64,000 nt of DNA from Neobacillus cucumis (lineage in GTDB: Bacteria; Bacillota; Bacilli; Bacillales_B; DSM-18226), in contig NZ_JAEHGC010000009.1 in assembly GCF_016107705.1 (NCBI RefSeq), positions 62,001 through 126,000 on the forward strand, in the 5' to 3' direction. The notes under the pieces are model-generated. The model did no database searches, was not told where the DNA came from, and worked only from the letters and a program-made list of their open reading frames with translations. The position numbers and the translations under genes are program-made. Of the stretch, positions 37,524-47,490 are shown piece by piece; position 1 is the first letter of the stretch; each line of letters begins with the position of its first letter.

Positions 37524-38753
37524 ATGGAGAATACGTTGATCAAAGAAGAATCCATCATCGCTAACAATCAAGAGAAAAGAAAAGAAAAACGGACAAACAA
37601 CTATCCGAATTTAATTTTTTATGCAGACGCGAATGATGTCAATATGATTGATGCTAAAGATGATTATGATTACATCCATATCAGTGAAAGTGATCAGAAA
37701 AAACAAAGCATGAGAGGGTTTAGTGAAGAGTATAACAATATCGTCGATTATATCGTAAAAATCACAAGACAAATTTGGAAGGAAAAAGACATTGGCTTAA
37801 TCTATGATACTTACAGCACTGGGGTAAGTGTCCATAAAGGATTGGTCAATAGTCACGGTATTAATGAAGTCATCTCAGGTACCCTGCAGACATTACATGC
37901 TTTTCCTGACCGAAAGGGATTAGGATGGAGTGTCATTTGGTCTGGTAATGATAAGGATGGATTTTTCACTTCCCATCGCGGCCGCTCGATTGCAACGAAT
38001 TTAGGGGATAGCTATTATGGACCGGCTACTGGAAAGAAAGTGATTTTTCGAACAACAGCAGACTGTTTGATTCATGCGAATAAAATATACGAAGAATGGC
38101 TTGTCATGGATACTTTTCATTTGGTTCAACAGCTAGGATTAGATCCGGTGGAGGTTGCGAAAAAAATTGCAATTGGATCACAAAAATTGGCACCTGCATT
38201 AAAATTCGGCAATCCGGAGACTGCTGAGATCGGCTTGCCTCCAAAGGTATTTGTTCCATCCTCTGATGAATTTGAAATTGGCGAATTTATGCTTGAGCTA
38301 TTTAACCGGGTATGGGAAAGACGTTCATTTAATTTTGCTAAGAAGTTCTATGAAGATAAAGCAGTGGTTCATTATGTTTGCAATAAAGACTTAGTTGGGA
38401 TTAGTGAAATTCAAGGAATGTTTATTAGTTTGTTCGCTTCCGTGCCGAATGCAAAGTTAATCTTGGAAAGAATAACTTGTAATAAAAGAGATTCCGAACA
38501 AGATTGGGATGTTGCTGTTCGCTGGAGATTACAAGGAATCCATGAAGGAACCGGTTATTTTGGCCAGCCAAGCGGTAAAGCCATTGAGATTGCAGGAATG
38601 AATCACTATAAAATTCGAAATGAAAAAATCGTAGAAGAATGGTTTTTATTCGACGGAATGGAAGTTCTTCGCCAAATCTACCTGCCTGATTCTGAAGAGT
38701 CAGAAGAAGGAACGAATGGGACAGAAGACGGGAATTTTACGGGCGTTTCTTAA
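37524..38753 (+). CDS. Tandem SnoaL-like (ester cyclase / NTF2-fold) protein
   Basis: 409 residues built from two SnoaL-like cone domains. The first, about 60-200, includes IVDYIVKITRQIWKEKDIGL and EEWLVMDTFHLVQQLGLDP. The second, about 250-390, includes LELFNRVWERRSFNFAKKFY and EEWFLFDGMEVLRQI. Both halves end in the same EEW...D...RQ/QQ pattern, so the gene arose by internal duplication. SnoaL-fold proteins are ester cyclases, hydratases or binding proteins. It follows the importer by 53 bases and precedes two HisD-family dehydrogenases, so it probably acts on the imported compound. No closer function can be given. Confidence 0.8.
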   Translation: MENTLIKEESIIANNQEKRKEKRTNNYPNLIFYADANDVNMIDAKDDYDYIHISESDQKKQSMRGFSEEYNNIVDYIVKITRQIWKEKDIGLIYDTYSTGVSVHKGLVNSHGINEVISGTLQTLHAFPDRKGLGWSVIWSGNDKDGFFTSHRGRSIATNLGDSYYGPATGKKVIFRTTADCLIHANKIYEEWLVMDTFHLVQQLGLDPVEVAKKIAIGSQKLAPALKFGNPETAEIGLPPKVFVPSSDEFEIGEFMLELFNRVWERRSFNFAKKFYEDKAVVHYVCNKDLVGISEIQGMFISLFASVPNAKLILERITCNKRDSEQDWDVAVRWRLQGIHEGTGYFGQPSGKAIEIAGMNHYKIRNEKIVEEWFLFDGMEVLRQIYLPDSEESEEGTNGTEDGNFTGVS

Positions 38754-38857
38754 TCTAGTAGGTGTTTGTTAGATTCATATTAGTATTTTAATAGATTCCC
38801 TTTGATGGCAATCATACAAATTTAAAACGGGTAGTTATTTATAAGGAGGTATTTATT

Positions 38858-40123
38858 ATGGAATATATTAAACAGGCTCAAAAGAATGAACAAACGAACA
38901 TCACTGATGTAGAACAAACGGTTAAAGAAATTATTGCCACAGTGCGAACTGAAGGTGATGCGGGGGTACAAAAATATGAAAGAAAGTTTAGTCAATCCGA
39001 TCGTGCTATAAGAGTGAGTGAAGAAGAAATCGAAAGAAGTATCAAGTCTTTATCCAGTGATGTGAAGGAATTAATTGACCGCGTAGTGGATCGGATTTCC
39101 ACTTTTGCGAAGGCCCAGCTTGAATGCATTTTGCCGCTTCAGAAGGACTTTGGCCCTGGTATTCAAATGGGGCACCGAATTGTTCCAATCGAGAAGGTGG
39201 GAGCTTATGTTCCGGGAGGCAGATTCCCGCTGTTGTCATCTGGTCCAATGGTAGTGGCTCCCGCAAAGGTAGCAGGTGCGAAAAAAATTGTTGCCTGCAG
39301 TCCGGCAAATTTTGAAGGCGGCATTCACCCAGCTGTTCTTTACGGACTTGTCCGTTCTGGTGCTACTGACATATTTGCCATTGGAGGAGCGCAAGCCATT
39401 GCTGCAATGGCTTATGGGACCGAATCCGTTCCAGAGGTAGATATTATTGGCGGTCCAGGGAACCGCTTTGTGGCAGAAGCAAAGCGCCAGGTTTTCGGTA
39501 AAGTAGGGATCGATCTGATTGCCGGACCAAGTGAGGTCTTAGTTTTTACGGATGATTCAGCCGAACCGAAAAAATGTGCAGCAGATCTGTTGGCACAGGC
39601 CGAACACGATCCTCATGCACGGGCGATTTTGGTAACGACATCACATTCTATTGCCTATCAAACTATGGAAGAAATTAATCAGTTACTTAAAGAGTTTTCG
39701 CCAAATTCACCAGCACATGAATCATGGGCAAACTTAGGTGAGGTCATTGTTGCGGAGACTTTACAGGAAGGTATCGATATCTGTAATGACTATGCAATCG
39801 AGCATCTTCATTTACATATAGAAAACAGCAGAGATTTAATGGATCGTCTTTACAATTATGGTTCGTTATTCATTGATTCAGCTAGTTCCGTTGTCTTTTC
39901 AGATAAAGTTTCTGGAACGAATCATACCCTACCAACAAATAGAGCTGCCAGGTATACCGGCGGACTTTGGGTTGGAAGTTATGTTAAAGTCATGACCCAC
40001 CAGCAAATTTCCGGTGAGGGAGTTCACCTATTAGCTTCACATGCATCAAAACAATCTGAAATAGAAGGGTTAGAAGGCCATCAATTATCAGCAGCTTTAA
40101 GATTAACCAGTATTAAATCCTAG
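38858..40123 (+). CDS. HisD-family zinc alcohol dehydrogenase (first of two)
   Basis: 421 residues of the histidinol dehydrogenase family. Zinc and catalytic positions are retained: Gln and His in LAQAEHDPHA, Glu-His in IEHLHLHIEN, Asp in SDKVSGTNHTLP and the C-terminal His in EGLEGHQ. There are no histidine biosynthesis neighbours and a paralogue follows at 40224, so this is not the biosynthetic HisD. The family includes catabolic NAD-dependent enzymes such as HpsN, which oxidises a propanediol sulfonate. It likely oxidises an alcohol of the imported compound to the acid. RBS AAGGAGG. Confidence 0.88.
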   Translation: MEYIKQAQKNEQTNITDVEQTVKEIIATVRTEGDAGVQKYERKFSQSDRAIRVSEEEIERSIKSLSSDVKELIDRVVDRISTFAKAQLECILPLQKDFGPGIQMGHRIVPIEKVGAYVPGGRFPLLSSGPMVVAPAKVAGAKKIVACSPANFEGGIHPAVLYGLVRSGATDIFAIGGAQAIAAMAYGTESVPEVDIIGGPGNRFVAEAKRQVFGKVGIDLIAGPSEVLVFTDDSAEPKKCAADLLAQAEHDPHARAILVTTSHSIAYQTMEEINQLLKEFSPNSPAHESWANLGEVIVAETLQEGIDICNDYAIEHLHLHIENSRDLMDRLYNYGSLFIDSASSVVFSDKVSGTNHTLPTNRAARYTGGLWVGSYVKVMTHQQISGEGVHLLASHASKQSEIEGLEGHQLSAALRLTSIKS

Positions 40124-40223
40124 GCTTTCTTTAATCTTTTAAAATCTAAAATAGCGTAAAAATGTTCATGGTAACCATTTCTATAAAAAATATTTTTAAA
40201 ATTAAAAAAATGGAGAGGTTAAT

Positions 40224-41513
40224 ATGGTGAAATTTTTAAAAGTTGGGAAGTCGCAGGAAGAAATAGCTCAAACAGAGCTGAATGTATCTGAAACCGTTAA
40301 AAGTATGATTGAAGAAGTAAAGAAAAATGGCGATCATGCTGTTCGAGAATATTCTAGAAAACTAGATAAGTGGTCTCCGGAAAGTTTTAAACTATCGAAT
40401 GAACAGGTTGAGGAAATTATTAAGTCCTTACCAGAGGAAACGATTCATGATATTAAGTTTGCACAATCCCAAGTTAGGAGATTTGCCGAAATTCAAAAAT
40501 CATCCTTAAGGGAAATTGAGGTAGAAACACTACCAGGTGTGATATTAGGACATAAAAATATACCTGTTGGCAGTGTTGGATGTTATATCCCCGGTGGAAG
40601 ATATCCAATGGTTGCGTCTGCTCACATGAGTGTATTAACAGCAAAGGTTGCAGGTGTAAATCGAGTAATCGCCTGCACACCGCCTATCAACGGAGAGATC
40701 CCAGCAGCAACCATTGCAGCCATGTCTTTAGCTGGGGCAGATGAAATCTATCTCCTTGGAGGGGTTCAGGCATTAGCCGCCATGGCTTTAGGTACTGAAA
40801 CGATTGAGCCTGTCGATATGATCGTGGGACCTGGAAATGCTTTTGTAGCTGAGGCAAAACGGCAGCTGTTTGGAATCGTCGGGATTGATCTGCTTGCCGG
40901 ACCAACGGAAACTCTGGTAATTGCCGATGACAAAGCGGACCCTGAAATGATCGCCTGCGATATTCTTGGTCAATCTGAACATGGACCTACATCACCGGGG
41001 GCACTCATAACCACCTCTGAAAAGATTGCTAAGGAAACCTTAGTTGAAATCGAACGACAATTAGCGGTACTACCTACAGCGGACGTTGCCAGAATTGCTT
41101 GGGAAGAAAACGGGATCATTCTACTTGTTGAAAATGAAGAAGAAGCAGTAATAGAAGCAAATAAGTTAGCATTTGAACATGTAGAGATCCTAACAGAAAA
41201 CCCTGATTACTTTTTGGAAAACTTAAAGAATTTCGGTGCTCTATTCTTGGGCCCTGAAACGAACGTAGCCTATGGCGATAAAGTAATTGGAACCAATCAT
41301 ACGCTGCCAACTAAAAAAGCGGCAAGATACACAGGCGGGTTGTGGGTTGGTAAGTTTATTAAAACTTGTACGTACCAAAAATGTACCCCTGAAGCTAGTG
41401 CATTCATTGGGGAATATGCTGCCCGTCTTTGCGAGCTAGAAAACTTTATGGGTCACCGTGAACAGGCTTTGCTTCGTGTAAGACGCTATGGAAATAAAAG
41501 TGTTTTGAACTGA
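40224..41513 (+). CDS. HisD-family zinc alcohol dehydrogenase (second of two)
   Basis: 429 residues, paralogous to the protein at 38858. It keeps [30 protein letters not shown] and the final His in ENFMGHREQ, so all metal and catalytic positions are present. The segment after the Gln-His site differs (HGPTSPGA against HDPHARA), suggesting a different substrate or that the two form a heteromer. A separate ribosome site (GGAGAGG) and 100 bp of AT-rich DNA precede it. Confidence 0.88.
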   Translation: MVKFLKVGKSQEEIAQTELNVSETVKSMIEEVKKNGDHAVREYSRKLDKWSPESFKLSNEQVEEIIKSLPEETIHDIKFAQSQVRRFAEIQKSSLREIEVETLPGVILGHKNIPVGSVGCYIPGGRYPMVASAHMSVLTAKVAGVNRVIACTPPINGEIPAATIAAMSLAGADEIYLLGGVQALAAMALGTETIEPVDMIVGPGNAFVAEAKRQLFGIVGIDLLAGPTETLVIADDKADPEMIACDILGQSEHGPTSPGALITTSEKIAKETLVEIERQLAVLPTADVARIAWEENGIILLVENEEEAVIEANKLAFEHVEILTENPDYFLENLKNFGALFLGPETNVAYGDKVIGTNHTLPTKKAARYTGGLWVGKFIKTCTYQKCTPEASAFIGEYAARLCELENFMGHREQALLRVRRYGNKSVLN

Positions 41514-41591
41514 TCAGCTACTCAAATACAAAGAAATTATTATTAAACTAAATTTCATAGAACCATTTTTAAAATGTAAAGGAGGTATACA

Positions 41592-42698
41592 ATGTTGAAG
41601 ACCATTGTGAAAGAAGAATATAAAAAGAGAGTGATTCGATTTGAGGATCTAGTAGCAGATAAGGCTGCATTTATTGATGCAAAGACTCCAGGCTCTGACA
41701 AAAAAGAAAACTTCACGATTATTGGACCTGGTGTATCTGAGAGCAGTAATCGATTTATCAATTTAGAGGAAGCCCATGGATTTAACTTTGGAGCAGCAGC
41801 GATGCCCAATGGAACCAAAAATTCGCTCCATTCTCACTTAACAGCTGAAGTATTTATCGTAGCGAAGGGAACCTGGCGATTTTTCTGGGGAAATGATGGT
41901 ACAGAAGGAGAGGCCATCTTAAAGGCAGGAGATGTATTCTCGATTCCAACAAAGATCTTCAGAGCCTTTGAAAATATTGGCGCAGATGATGGATTCTTAT
42001 ACTGTATTTTAGGTGAAGATAATCCAGGTAAGGTAACATGGGCTCCCCAAGTACTAAGGGCTGCCGAAGGATACGGTCTGGTTTTGCTGGAAGATGGCCG
42101 TTTAATCGATACAACAGCTGGTCAGGAAGTCCCTGCCGATGCACAAGTGGTCAAACCAATTGGCAATGAAGAGCTGGCATTGGTTCCAAAAATTAGTGAA
42201 GAAGAAATGAGTAAACAGATTTTTCGTTTTCAAGAGCGGGTCCCTCACTTGGAATCTTTTCTGGACTGCCGTTTACCAGGTGGAGAGAAGAAGAGCTATG
42301 CCTTGATTGGCCCAGGAATGGCAGAAGCGATCGATCGGTCAACTCTATTAAATTATCAACATTCCTTTAATTTTGAACTGATCGAAGCTGAACCAGGGAA
42401 TGGATTCCATCCCTTTAAACAAGATGTTAAACAAGTGGTTTTTGTTCAAAAAGGAGAATGGAAGATTTCGCTGGGTGAAAATGGAGAAGAAGGAGAAGTA
42501 GTGCTAAAGGAAAAGGATATCCTATCTGTCCCTGTTGATGTTTATCGCAGAATCGAGTGTGTTGGCAATGATACTGGTTTCTTATTTATGATCAATAGCG
42601 GGGATCAGCGGCCGAAATTGGAATGGGCACCAGATGTGGTAACGGCTGCTCACAAAACTGGTTTATCTCTTGATGAAAATAATCGATTGGTAAAATGA
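41592..42698 (+). CDS. Bicupin protein, second barrel lacking the metal site
   Basis: 368 residues with two related cupin halves, each opening with a RF...(L/I)IGPG(V/M) stretch and closing with LEWAP- or VTWAP-type sequence. In the first half motif 1 is SLHSHLTAEVFIV with the usual His-x-His and Glu ligands. In the second the equivalent is GFHPFKQDVKQVVFV, where one His and the Glu are replaced, so that barrel probably binds no metal. The pattern resembles gentisate/quercetin dioxygenase-type and sugar-isomerase bicupins. RBS AAGGAGG; cotranscription with the HisD genes is likely. Confidence 0.83.
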   Translation: MLKTIVKEEYKKRVIRFEDLVADKAAFIDAKTPGSDKKENFTIIGPGVSESSNRFINLEEAHGFNFGAAAMPNGTKNSLHSHLTAEVFIVAKGTWRFFWGNDGTEGEAILKAGDVFSIPTKIFRAFENIGADDGFLYCILGEDNPGKVTWAPQVLRAAEGYGLVLLEDGRLIDTTAGQEVPADAQVVKPIGNEELALVPKISEEEMSKQIFRFQERVPHLESFLDCRLPGGEKKSYALIGPGMAEAIDRSTLLNYQHSFNFELIEAEPGNGFHPFKQDVKQVVFVQKGEWKISLGENGEEGEVVLKEKDILSVPVDVYRRIECVGNDTGFLFMINSGDQRPKLEWAPDVVTAAHKTGLSLDENNRLVK

Positions 42699-42715
42699 TC
42701 ATTTTGATTTTTATT

Positions 42716-42746
42716 CCATAAGCTTTCTGGATAAGAAAGCTTATGG
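42716..42746. other. 13-bp hairpin between bicupin and SDR genes
   Basis: CCATAAGCTTTCT and AGAAAGCTTATGG form a perfect 13-bp stem with a five-base loop. No T-run follows on either strand, so it may be an mRNA-processing or stability element instead of a terminator. Confidence 0.5.
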
Positions 42747-42810
42747 GTTCAATGATCATCCATCTATGAAATAAAAACGGAAGGGAAGCTGTTCCGAGGA
42801 GTGGATATTC

Positions 42811-43572
42811 GTGGATTATTTTACAGACTTAAATAACCAAAAGGTGATTATTACCGGTGGAAGCAAAGGTATCGGTAGAGAGATTGCCCTTTCTTTTGCC
42901 AAGTTAGGTGCGAAGGTAATCATTACAGGGCGGGACGAATCAGCACTTTATACTACTACAGAGCAGCTAAAAGAACTTCAATCTGATTGCTCCTACATTG
43001 TATGTGATATGCAGGATGTAAAAAGTATCTATGAAATGGTTGATGAAGCTGTCACTCGGTTAAATGGTCTTGACGTTCTTATTAATAACGCAGGGATTAA
43101 TATCGCCAAACCTGCTTTAGAAGTTACGGAAGAAGATTGGGATCATGTTCTTGATACAAATCTTAAAGGAGTGTTCTTCTGCTCGCAACGGGCGGGGAAA
43201 CACATGATTCCTCATGGAAAAGGCAAAATTATCAATATTGTTTCACAAATGGCATTTGTTGGTTATATTAAACGAGCTTCCTACTGTTCTAGCAAAGGCG
43301 GCGCTGTTCAGTTGACGAAAGCGTTAGCCGTTGAATGGGCACCATTTAATATTAAAGTGAATGCCGTTGCTCCAACCTTTATTGAAACAGACTTTACTAA
43401 AAAAATGTTTGAGGACCAAGATTTCTATCAAGATGTTATTAGTAGAATCCCATTAGGAAAATTGGCCCGTCCTACAGATGTAACTGGTTCAGTATTGTTT
43501 TTAGCTTCGAATATGTCTGATTTTATTACCGGGGAGACGATTCGTGTAGATGGAGGTTGGACGGCTATTTAA
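42811..43572 (+). CDS. Short-chain dehydrogenase/reductase
   Basis: 253 residues of classical SDR type. The cofactor motif TGGSKGIGREIA, NNAG, the catalytic Ser in NIVSQMA and Tyr-x3-Lys in ASYCSSKGGAV are all present. Similar proteins oxidise gluconate, 3-oxoacyl or sugar alcohol groups with NAD(P). GTG 42811 starts it, after GAGGAGTGG. It belongs to the same catabolic group as the HisD enzymes, upstream of the LacI gene. Confidence 0.92.
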   Translation: MDYFTDLNNQKVIITGGSKGIGREIALSFAKLGAKVIITGRDESALYTTTEQLKELQSDCSYIVCDMQDVKSIYEMVDEAVTRLNGLDVLINNAGINIAKPALEVTEEDWDHVLDTNLKGVFFCSQRAGKHMIPHGKGKIINIVSQMAFVGYIKRASYCSSKGGAVQLTKALAVEWAPFNIKVNAVAPTFIETDFTKKMFEDQDFYQDVISRIPLGKLARPTDVTGSVLFLASNMSDFITGETIRVDGGWTAI

Positions 43573-43683
43573 ATAATGAAGGATTATTGAGCATTAAAGA
43601 CGAATTTCATTGTAATGGTTTCTAAACAATGAAGATATTGGTAGAATTAGGTTATTTCTACTTAGTTGAAAGGAAAAAATAAT

Positions 43684-44706
43684 ATGATAGGTAGAGTAAC
43701 AGCGGATGATGTGGCAAGGAAAGCTGGTGTCTCACAGTCTACGGTTTCTAGAGTTTTAAATAATTATCCCTTTATAAAAGAAGCTACAAGGGAAAAGGTC
43801 CTTACGGCCATATCAGAATTAGGATTTACCCGGGACGAGATCGCGAGGAGCCTTGTTGAAAAGAAAACCAGGTCGATTGGTTTGATTCTGGGGGATATTT
43901 CAAACCCGTTTTTTGCTGAGTCTGCTGGAGTGATTATTGAACAGGCGCAGAAATTAAAATATGATGTTGTCATTTGCAATACCAACCATAACGATGAAAA
44001 CTTAGAAAAATCCATTAACACCTTAATTGGAAAAAGAGTGGATGGAATACTGGTCGCTTCCGTGAAACGGGATGATACGAAAGTCCAGCAGCTACACGAC
44101 AAGGGATTTCCTATTGTTTTATACAATAGCAGTATTGATGACCCAATGGCCAACTTTGTGGTGATTGATAATATCAGAGGGGCAAAAATGGCCGTAGAGC
44201 ATTTGCTTGAACTTGGACATAAAAAAATTGCCTATATTGCCGGACCATTTAAGTATTTAACAACCTATCAACGTTATATTGGGTATAAAGAAGCGATTTC
44301 GGAAAATGGGCTCACATTAGAACAAGATTTTGTTTATAATGGTGATTTTTCTTATCAAAAGATTTTTGAATTTACAAAAGAATTATTAACCAAAAAAAAT
44401 AGACCTACTGCCTTTTTAGCGGTCTCTGATCAAATGGCTTTAGCTATTTTAGATGCAGCAACCAGTTTAAATTTAAAAATTCCCGAAGATGTATCGGTCA
44501 TAGGGTTTGATGACATCAGTCTAGCAAGCAATCAATTTATTGGATTAACGACCGTTTCGCAGCATATGGAAGTGATGGCTTCTGTTGCGTTGGAGAAATT
44601 AGTCGATTTAATTGATCATGAATCGGACGCCTTTGATCCAGTTCAAATCGTCCTTAAGCCTGAACTAAAGATTCGTAAGACAACAGCAAAAAATCTTGAT
44701 AAATAA
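43684..44706 (+). CDS. LacI-family transcriptional regulator (first of two)
   Basis: 340 residues. The N-terminal LacI helix-turn-helix is clear (TADDVARKAGVSQSTVSRVL) followed by the hinge and a periplasmic-binding-like effector domain (GLILGDISNPFFAE...GFDDISLASN). ATG 43684 is 10 bases after AAAGG; the in-frame TTG 43666 precedes that site. Candidate repressor for the repeated TTGAATACGYATTCAA sites near the amidase and importer. Closely related to the LacI protein at 45583. Confidence 0.94.
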   Translation: MIGRVTADDVARKAGVSQSTVSRVLNNYPFIKEATREKVLTAISELGFTRDEIARSLVEKKTRSIGLILGDISNPFFAESAGVIIEQAQKLKYDVVICNTNHNDENLEKSINTLIGKRVDGILVASVKRDDTKVQQLHDKGFPIVLYNSSIDDPMANFVVIDNIRGAKMAVEHLLELGHKKIAYIAGPFKYLTTYQRYIGYKEAISENGLTLEQDFVYNGDFSYQKIFEFTKELLTKKNRPTAFLAVSDQMALAILDAATSLNLKIPEDVSVIGFDDISLASNQFIGLTTVSQHMEVMASVALEKLVDLIDHESDAFDPVQIVLKPELKIRKTTAKNLDK

Positions 44707-44754
44707 GGGATGGGTTTATCTTATGGATTAAACTCAGCCCTAAAGATGCAGGAT

Positions 44755-44784
44755 GGACAATTCTACATGGGATTGTCCTTTTTT
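44755..44784 (+). terminator. Terminator after first LacI gene
   Basis: GGACAAT pairs with ATTGTCC around a ten-base loop, followed by TTTTTT. Confidence 0.8.
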
Positions 44785-44831
44785 ACCCAAAAAGGATTGG
44801 TTGCGAATTCTATTTAATGAAAGGAATTGTG

Positions 44832-45533
44832 ATGACAAAAGAACATTTAATACTGTTACCGGGGACACTGTGCAATGAAAGACTTTGGAGAGATCAAATC
44901 GATCATTTATCAGATATTGCAGACATCCAAGTGGGCGACTTAACGAAAGATGATACTATTCAGGGAATGGCTGAATCCATTTTAAATGAGGCACCACCGG
45001 AGTTTTCTATAGCAGGCTTGTCCATGGGCGGAATTGTAGCAATGGAATTAATCCATCAAGCTCCTGAAAGAGTGAAGAAATTAGCTCTCTTGGATACCAA
45101 TCCAAATCCTCCAAAACCAGAACAAATCGCAGGTTGGAATCAATTTATTCAAATGGCTAAAGACGGTAAATTTATGGATGTAACGAATCAATATCTCTTA
45201 CCCGGATTGATCCATCCGGAACGCCAGGGGGACTTGGATTTAATTCATACCATTCGAAAAATGGCAGAAGAGATTGGGCCAGATGCGATGATCAGACAAA
45301 TGAAAGCGCTTATGACACGTCCTGATGCTAGGGAGTCTTTACATCTAATTGGGTGTCCGACACTGGTTCTTCTCGGTCGGCAGGATGCACTCTGTTCTCT
45401 TGAAATGCATGAATATCTCATTTCTATCATCCCTAATGCCATTCTTTCCATTATTGAAAATTGCGGTCATTTAAGTACATTAGAAAAGCCAGTGGAAACG
45501 ACATCTGCATTGCGTAACTGGCTGCTCTGTTAA
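44832..45533 (+). CDS. Alpha/beta hydrolase
   Basis: 233 residues. Catalytic triad visible: Ser in IAGLSMGGIVAM, Asp in LLGRQDALC and His in NCGHLSTLEKP. The opening LLPGTLCNERLWRDQ is typical of a group of small esterase/lactonase-like hydrolases. ATG 44832 is seven bases after AAAGGA; ATG 44817 overlaps that site. Standing between two LacI regulators, it may hydrolyse a lactone or ester in the same pathway. Confidence 0.9.
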   Translation: MTKEHLILLPGTLCNERLWRDQIDHLSDIADIQVGDLTKDDTIQGMAESILNEAPPEFSIAGLSMGGIVAMELIHQAPERVKKLALLDTNPNPPKPEQIAGWNQFIQMAKDGKFMDVTNQYLLPGLIHPERQGDLDLIHTIRKMAEEIGPDAMIRQMKALMTRPDARESLHLIGCPTLVLLGRQDALCSLEMHEYLISIIPNAILSIIENCGHLSTLEKPVETTSALRNWLLC

Positions 45534-45582
45534 AAAGGGAAAAATGATTTTTTATGGATCGTAAGAGGAGGAGTTAACTTAG

Positions 45583-46629
45583 TTGAATGAGTTGCAAACC
45601 ATGAAAGTCACGGAAAATGATATTGCTAAAATGGCAGGGGTATCACAAACGACAGTCTCCAGAGTGTTAAATGATCACCCTTCCGTGAAAGATTCTACCC
45701 GGCAAAAAGTATTGTCGGCGATAAAAGAAATTGGATTTACTCCTGATCCGATCGCAAGAAGTATGGTAACAAATAGAACAGGCACTTTAGGTTTGATTGT
45801 CGGTGATATTTCCAATCCCTTTTATGCGGAAACAGCAAAAATCATTATAGGTAGCGCCCGAAACAAAGGGTATGATGTCATTCTAAGTGATACAGACCAT
45901 GATTCTGATTCCTTACAAAAGGAAATAAGGATGCTTTTGAATCGCAGGGTAGACGGAATTATGATCGCATCAGTAAATCGGTGGGATACATATGTCAGCG
46001 AATTGTATCAATCGGGTTTTCCGGTTATCTTGTTTAATCGTACAACGGATGATCCCAACATGCATTCAGTGATTCTAGACAATGAACAGGGAGCACGGCT
46101 TGCTGTTAGTCATTTGGTTAAGTTGGGACATAAACGAATCTCTTTTATTTCAGGACCTTCAAAATATTCCACTTTCTATCAAAGACTTGAAGGGTACAAG
46201 CTTGCACTAAAGCAATATCATCTCCCCTACGAAGAAGAGATGGTTTTTAATGAAAATTTAACCTATAAGGATATTGAAAAATTTGTTAAAAGCATCTTTT
46301 CCATCCATGACCCTCCAACTAGTTTTTTCGCATCTTCTGATCATATGGCGTTTTTTGTAATGGATGCTGTAGCACGCATGGGCTTAAAAGTACCCGAAGA
46401 AATTTCAATTATCGGATTTGATGATATCGATATCTCTTCCAATCCTTATATCAATCTTACAACGATTTCACAGCAAAAGAAAAAAATGGCGATTAGTGCC
46501 CTAGATATATTGTTGTCCCTCATAGAAAACGAGGATCGTTTGAAAAAGCCTGTACAAGTTAGAATTGTTCCCGAATTAATGATTCGTGGAACAACATCTA
46601 TGAAACAGATGATTTCTTTATGTAAATAG
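45583..46629 (+). CDS. LacI-family transcriptional regulator (second of two)
   Basis: 348 residues with LacI helix-turn-helix (ENDIAKMAGVSQTTVSRVLN) and effector domain (GLIVGDISNPFYAE...GFDDIDISSN). Start is TTG 45583, 10 bases after GAGGAGGAG; the first ATG (45601) is too far from it. It is a paralogue of the regulator at 43684 with an almost identical recognition helix, so the two may share operators. Followed by the aldolase gene 24 bases later. Confidence 0.93.
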   Translation: MNELQTMKVTENDIAKMAGVSQTTVSRVLNDHPSVKDSTRQKVLSAIKEIGFTPDPIARSMVTNRTGTLGLIVGDISNPFYAETAKIIIGSARNKGYDVILSDTDHDSDSLQKEIRMLLNRRVDGIMIASVNRWDTYVSELYQSGFPVILFNRTTDDPNMHSVILDNEQGARLAVSHLVKLGHKRISFISGPSKYSTFYQRLEGYKLALKQYHLPYEEEMVFNENLTYKDIEKFVKSIFSIHDPPTSFFASSDHMAFFVMDAVARMGLKVPEEISIIGFDDIDISSNPYINLTTISQQKKKMAISALDILLSLIENEDRLKKPVQVRIVPELMIRGTTSMKQMISLCK

Positions 46630-46653
46630 AACGAAATTTGGAGTGGAATTTAA

Positions 46654-47418
46654 ATGGAAAATAAGGTAAAACAAAAAATTATGAATGGTGAAAATGTACT
46701 AGGGGTGTTCCTGGGAATCTATGCTCCATCCCTTATCGAAATGATTGGTTATGCTGGTTATGATTTTGTTGTTATAGATGATGAGCATGGAGCTTTCAGT
46801 CATTCAGAAATTGAAAATATGGTTAGGGCTGCAGAATTGGTTGATTTAGTGCCTATTATCAGGGTTTCATATGATGCTTCAAGCATACAAAAGGCGCTGG
46901 ATCGGGGAGCTAAAGGAATACAAGTCCCTATGGTTAACAATAAGGAAGATGCAGAATTAGTGGTAAGAAGAGCAAAATTCCCCCCACATGGACAGCGGGG
47001 AGCTGCTTTTGCGATCCGTGCGGCACGTTACGGTAAGGATGGAGGCGAAGCTTATTTTAATAATGCAGATGAGAATATCTTAATTTCTGTTCATATCGAG
47101 ACGCCTGAAGCGGTACAAAACTTCCGGGAAATTATGAATGTTCCTGGAATAGACATGGCCTTTATTGGATCAACTGATTTATCTGTTAATATGGGCTTTA
47201 AGGCAGAGGGACCAGGTCATCCAGAAGTTCAGCAGGCCATCAATGAGTTGTTTGAGATTGGAAAAGAGAAAGGATATAAAATTGGGACAGTGGCTGCTAA
47301 TTCAGCTGGAGTAAGTAAAGGTTTTGAGTCAGGGGCTTGCTATATCGGTATTACAGGGACTTCTGTTATTTCGAATGCGTTGGAACAGGTGGTAAATGAA
47401 ACGAAGAAGGTCAAATAA
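46654..47418 (+). CDS. HpcH/HpaI-family aldolase
   Basis: 254 residues, a TIM barrel of the HpcH/HpaI family. Signatures: FVVIDDEHGAFSH near the N-terminus, PIIRVSYDASSIQKALDRGA, the metal ligand Glu in VHIETPEAV and Asp in FIGSTDLSVNMG. Such enzymes cleave 2-oxo-4-hydroxy acids (for example 2-dehydro-3-deoxyglucarate) to pyruvate plus an aldehyde. It is the natural last step of the preceding oxidation pathway. A terminator lies about 75 bp after it. Confidence 0.93.
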   Translation: MENKVKQKIMNGENVLGVFLGIYAPSLIEMIGYAGYDFVVIDDEHGAFSHSEIENMVRAAELVDLVPIIRVSYDASSIQKALDRGAKGIQVPMVNNKEDAELVVRRAKFPPHGQRGAAFAIRAARYGKDGGEAYFNNADENILISVHIETPEAVQNFREIMNVPGIDMAFIGSTDLSVNMGFKAEGPGHPEVQQAINELFEIGKEKGYKIGTVAANSAGVSKGFESGACYIGITGTSVISNALEQVVNETKKVK

Positions 47419-47490
47419 AAAAGGACCAATTTTAACTAAATCATTTTTCTGCCAATATAAACATTATTTTATAAATTTATAGGGAAACAA

